Source: Thermus amyloliquefaciens
GTDB lineage: Bacteria; Deinococcota; Deinococci; Deinococcales; Thermaceae
Assembly (NCBI RefSeq): GCF_000744885.1
Contig: NZ_JQMV01000003.1
Span: 1,488,001 to 1,552,000, forward strand
DNA length: 64,000 nt
Direction: 5' to 3'
Below, in pieces: positions 62,311-64,000 of the stretch; positions within the stretch are counted from its first letter, which is position 1, and each line of letters begins with the position of its first letter. The notes under the pieces are model-generated. The model searched no databases and had not been told where the DNA came from. It was given only the letters and a program-made list of their open reading frames with translations. Position numbers and translations under genes: made by a program.

Positions 62311-63276
62311 TCATCCCTTGGAGGCCAGCGGCGCCTGGGGTGCAAACTGGGCCTCCTCGGGAAGTAGGCGTCTTTTCTTGGCCCGGCGGTAGACCGCATC
62401 CCACATGCGGCAAAAGGAACACACCGCCCCCGTGGTGGGGTAGCCGCACCGCTCGCAGGCCCTTAGGGCCACTTCTTCGCCCGCCTGGAGTTTGGGCTGT
62501 ATTCTTTCCAGAAAGCCCTCGAGGAACCGCAGCTTCGCCCCGGGCAGCTCCTGCTCCACCCGGTTTAGGGCCTCCTTGTAGAGGAGGCTCTTGGCCCCCA
62601 GGGCGTTGGGGCACTCCTCGTGAAGGTAGCGGATCCCCCTCAGGAGGGTGTAGGAGAGCACCTCCCGCTCGCTAAAGCGGTAAAAGGGCTTGACCCGGGC
62701 AGCCAGGCCCGGCTTCTCGGGAAGCACCGGCCCCTGGCGGACCAGGGCGTCCTCCTGGGGGTTCAGGAGGTTGCCGAAGAGGACCGCCGCCTCGTCGTCC
62801 AGGTTATGGCCGGTGGCCACCACCCTAAAGCCCCCCTCCACCGCCACCTGGTTGATGATGTACCGCTTGGAAAGGCCGCAGGCGGAACAGGCCACCCGCC
62901 CCGAAAGCTGGGCCAGCTCCGGAACCCCAAAGCCATAGGCCTGGCGGAGGTCCACCACCCAAAGCTGGAGGCCCCGGTCCTGGGCGAAGCGTTGCGTGAC
63001 CTCCAGGCTCCGCTCCGAGTAGCCCCCGATCCCCAGTTGCAGGTGAAGCCCCACCGCCTGGTAGCCCAGCCGCCAAAGCACATCCCAAAGGGCCAGGGAA
63101 TCCTTCCCCCCGGAAACCGCCACCAACACCCGCTCGCCGGGTTGGAGCATCCTGTGGCGGCGGATGGCCCGCTCGGTTTCCTTGACGAACCACTCCAGGT
63201 AGTGCTCCTTGCACAGGGCAAAGCCCCGGCCCCGGAGCTCCACCTGGGCCTTTTGGCCGCAGACCTTACACACCAT
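62311..63276 (-). CDS. ttuA: tRNA-5-methyluridine(54) 2-sulfurtransferase TtuA
   Basis: 321 residues. Introduces the sulfur of 2-thioribothymidine-54, a heat-adaptive tRNA modification. N-terminal zinc finger CKVCG...CKEH, PP-loop AVSGGKDS, the [4Fe-4S] cysteines in VACSACGLSKR and EECPNA, and a C-terminal zinc finger CERCGYPTTGAVCSFC. The ATG lies inside the end of ttuB (11-nt overlap). Receives sulfur from TtuB. Confidence 0.95.
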   Translation of the reverse strand: MVCKVCGQKAQVELRGRGFALCKEHYLEWFVKETERAIRRHRMLQPGERVLVAVSGGKDSLALWDVLWRLGYQAVGLHLQLGIGGYSERSLEVTQRFAQDRGLQLWVVDLRQAYGFGVPELAQLSGRVACSACGLSKRYIINQVAVEGGFRVVATGHNLDDEAAVLFGNLLNPQEDALVRQGPVLPEKPGLAARVKPFYRFSEREVLSYTLLRGIRYLHEECPNALGAKSLLYKEALNRVEQELPGAKLRFLEGFLERIQPKLQAGEEVALRACERCGYPTTGAVCSFCRMWDAVYRRAKKRRLLPEEAQFAPQAPLASKG

Positions 63277-63472
63277 GGCCCCCAGAAATGGCGGACAGGA
63301 CCTCGAGGGTATCCCCCTCCCCCACCCTCTCGTCCAGGGTGAGAAGCTCCTCCCCGCGGATCACCACCACCGTTTCGGGATTCAGGCCGAGCTCCAGGAG
63401 AACCTCCTTCAGGGGCCTATCCCCCTTCACCTCCACCTCCTGGCGCTCGGGCAGGCGCAACACCACCTTCAT
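63266..63472 (-). CDS. ttuB: ubiquitin-like sulfur carrier TtuB with a C-terminal extension
   Basis: 68 residues, beta-grasp fold, carrying thiocarboxylate on its C-terminal glycine for TtuA. VVLRLPERQEVEVKGDRPL and VVIRGEELLTLDERV match T. thermophilus TtuB. The functional diglycine is at 64-65 (ISGG), but here three more residues (HGV) follow before the TAA. T. thermophilus TtuB, as I recall, ends at the diglycine. The extra codons come from overlap with the ttuA start. Starts 4 nt after the acuC stop. Confidence 0.9.
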   Translation of the reverse strand: MKVVLRLPERQEVEVKGDRPLKEVLLELGLNPETVVVIRGEELLTLDERVGEGDTLEVLSAISGGHGV

Positions 63473-63476
63473 CCTG

Positions 63477-64000
63477 CTAGTGTATCAGGTGGGTCCGCAA
63501 AAGCTCCATGAGCCTTTCCAGGGTGAGGCGGTTTCGCTTCTCAATCTCCCGCCTCCGGGGGATCTCCGGGTAAGGGGCCTCGGGATCGTGCAAGGTGGGG
63601 GTAAGGGGCTTCCCCAACCTGGCCTCCCATGCCCGAAGCCACCCCTCTGGCAGCGCCCCGGGAAGGGGCAGGCCATGAACGGTGTGGTAGAGGAGCGCCC
63701 AGACCCGCACGGCGGCGTCCAAGCTGTACCCACCCCCCAGGGTGATGAGCACCCGGCCCCCCGTGTAGGCATCCGCATACTCCAGGATCAGGCGGAAGAT
63801 CCTCTCATAAGCCCGGGTGGTGAGGAGAAGGTCCGCCAAGGGGTCCTGGTGGTGGGCGTCGGCCCCCGCCTGCACCACCAGCACGTCTGGGCGGAAGGCC
63901 CCTAGGGCCCAGGGCACCAGGGCCTCAAAGACCTCCAGGTAGCTTTCGTCCTCGGTGAAGGGCTCCAGGGGAAGGTTCAGCTTCCTCCCCAACCCCTCTC
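63477..64000 (-). CDS. acuC: histone-deacetylase-family (AcuC-like) protein, partial
   Basis: The C-terminal ~174 residues of a zinc-dependent arginase/deacetylase-fold enzyme are visible; the N-terminus is beyond the right edge. VLVVQAGADAHHQDPLADLLLTT has the Asp/His zinc-binding pair and VLITLGGGYSLDAAVRVWALLYH is the family's Gly-rich motif with the active-site Tyr. Members deacetylate acetyl-CoA synthetase or small amides. Upstream of ttuB with a 4-nt gap, so in the same operon. Confidence 0.88.
   Translation of the reverse strand, partial: EGLGRKLNLPLEPFTEDESYLEVFEALVPWALGAFRPDVLVVQAGADAHHQDPLADLLLTTRAYERIFRLILEYADAYTGGRVLITLGGGYSLDAAVRVWALLYHTVHGLPLPGALPEGWLRAWEARLGKPLTPTLHDPEAPYPEIPRRREIEKRNRLTLERLMELLRTHLIH

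Overview
The window is a piece of a Thermus chromosome. It is very GC-rich and gene-dense, with many 1-, 4-, 8- and 11-nt overlaps and GTG/TTG starts. Many proteins are near-identical in pattern to known Thermus proteins: GH42 A4-type beta-galactosidase, long trehalose synthase, the ribosomal protein L25 variant TL5, RuvB, GuaA and TtuA/TtuB. I see no rRNA, CRISPR array, insertion sequence or prophage. The species cannot be fixed from sequence alone.

Layout. 1-2.2 kb: succinate dehydrogenase sdhC-sdhD-sdhA (sdhA cut by the left edge). 2.4-6 kb: speD, then an ABC exporter with a membrane-tethered NEW3-like protein. 6-9 kb: cupin, phosphoribosyltransferase, acyl-CoA ligase. 9-13 kb (minus): panB, a zinc/manganese-type ABC transporter, an IscR-like regulator and cysteine desulfurase. 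13-18.5 kb: ruvB, a DUF4388 protein, a TPR protein and ftsH. 18.5-29 kb (minus): a nine-gene run made of a sugar-binding protein, two permeases, beta-galactosidase, alpha-galactosidase, galT, glpK and glpD. It has a strong promoter and a divergent DeoR-type regulator. 29.9-35 kb (minus): a second sugar cluster of ydjC, a GPH symporter, a GH2 glycosidase and a frameshifted M24 peptidase. 35-39.5 kb (minus): ddl, pth, rplY, prs, mtnN, luxS. 39.5-45.4 kb (plus): guaA, a Uma2 protein, a GYD protein, gene remnants, rnhA, a methylcrotonyl-CoA-carboxylase-type subunit and HMG-CoA lyase. 45.4-49.7 kb: small and DinB-like genes, a YkgJ-like protein, tRNA-Ser, a tilS-tadA fusion, a CopZ-like Cys-rich protein and a CDGSH protein. 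49.7-56.5 kb: treS, an alpha-glucosidase, tRNA-Leu, lnt and a phosphoesterase. 56.4-62 kb: queG, hom-thrC, small membrane proteins and a 2-phosphoglycerate kinase-like protein with three ATP-cone repeats. 62.1-64 kb: tRNA-Cys, tRNA-Val, then ttuA-ttuB-acuC.

How the genes work together. The strongest candidate for an undescribed system is the 18.5-29 kb operon. It joins alpha- and beta-galactosidase, galT, glycerol kinase and glycerol-3-phosphate dehydrogenase behind one importer, with no room for internal promoters from the second permease onward. These are the activities needed to take apart digalactosylglycerol, the head group of cyanobacterial and plant galactolipids. Other recurrent signals are: a ~90-bp intergenic element found three times directly after stop codons; a very regular -10 box 6-8 nt before start codons, implying many leaderless mRNAs; two protein genes whose last 22 nt lie inside the 5' end of a tRNA gene; a TtuB sulfur carrier with three extra residues after its diglycine; and a chimeric remnant of a glyoxalase-type gene joined to a Uma2 tail.
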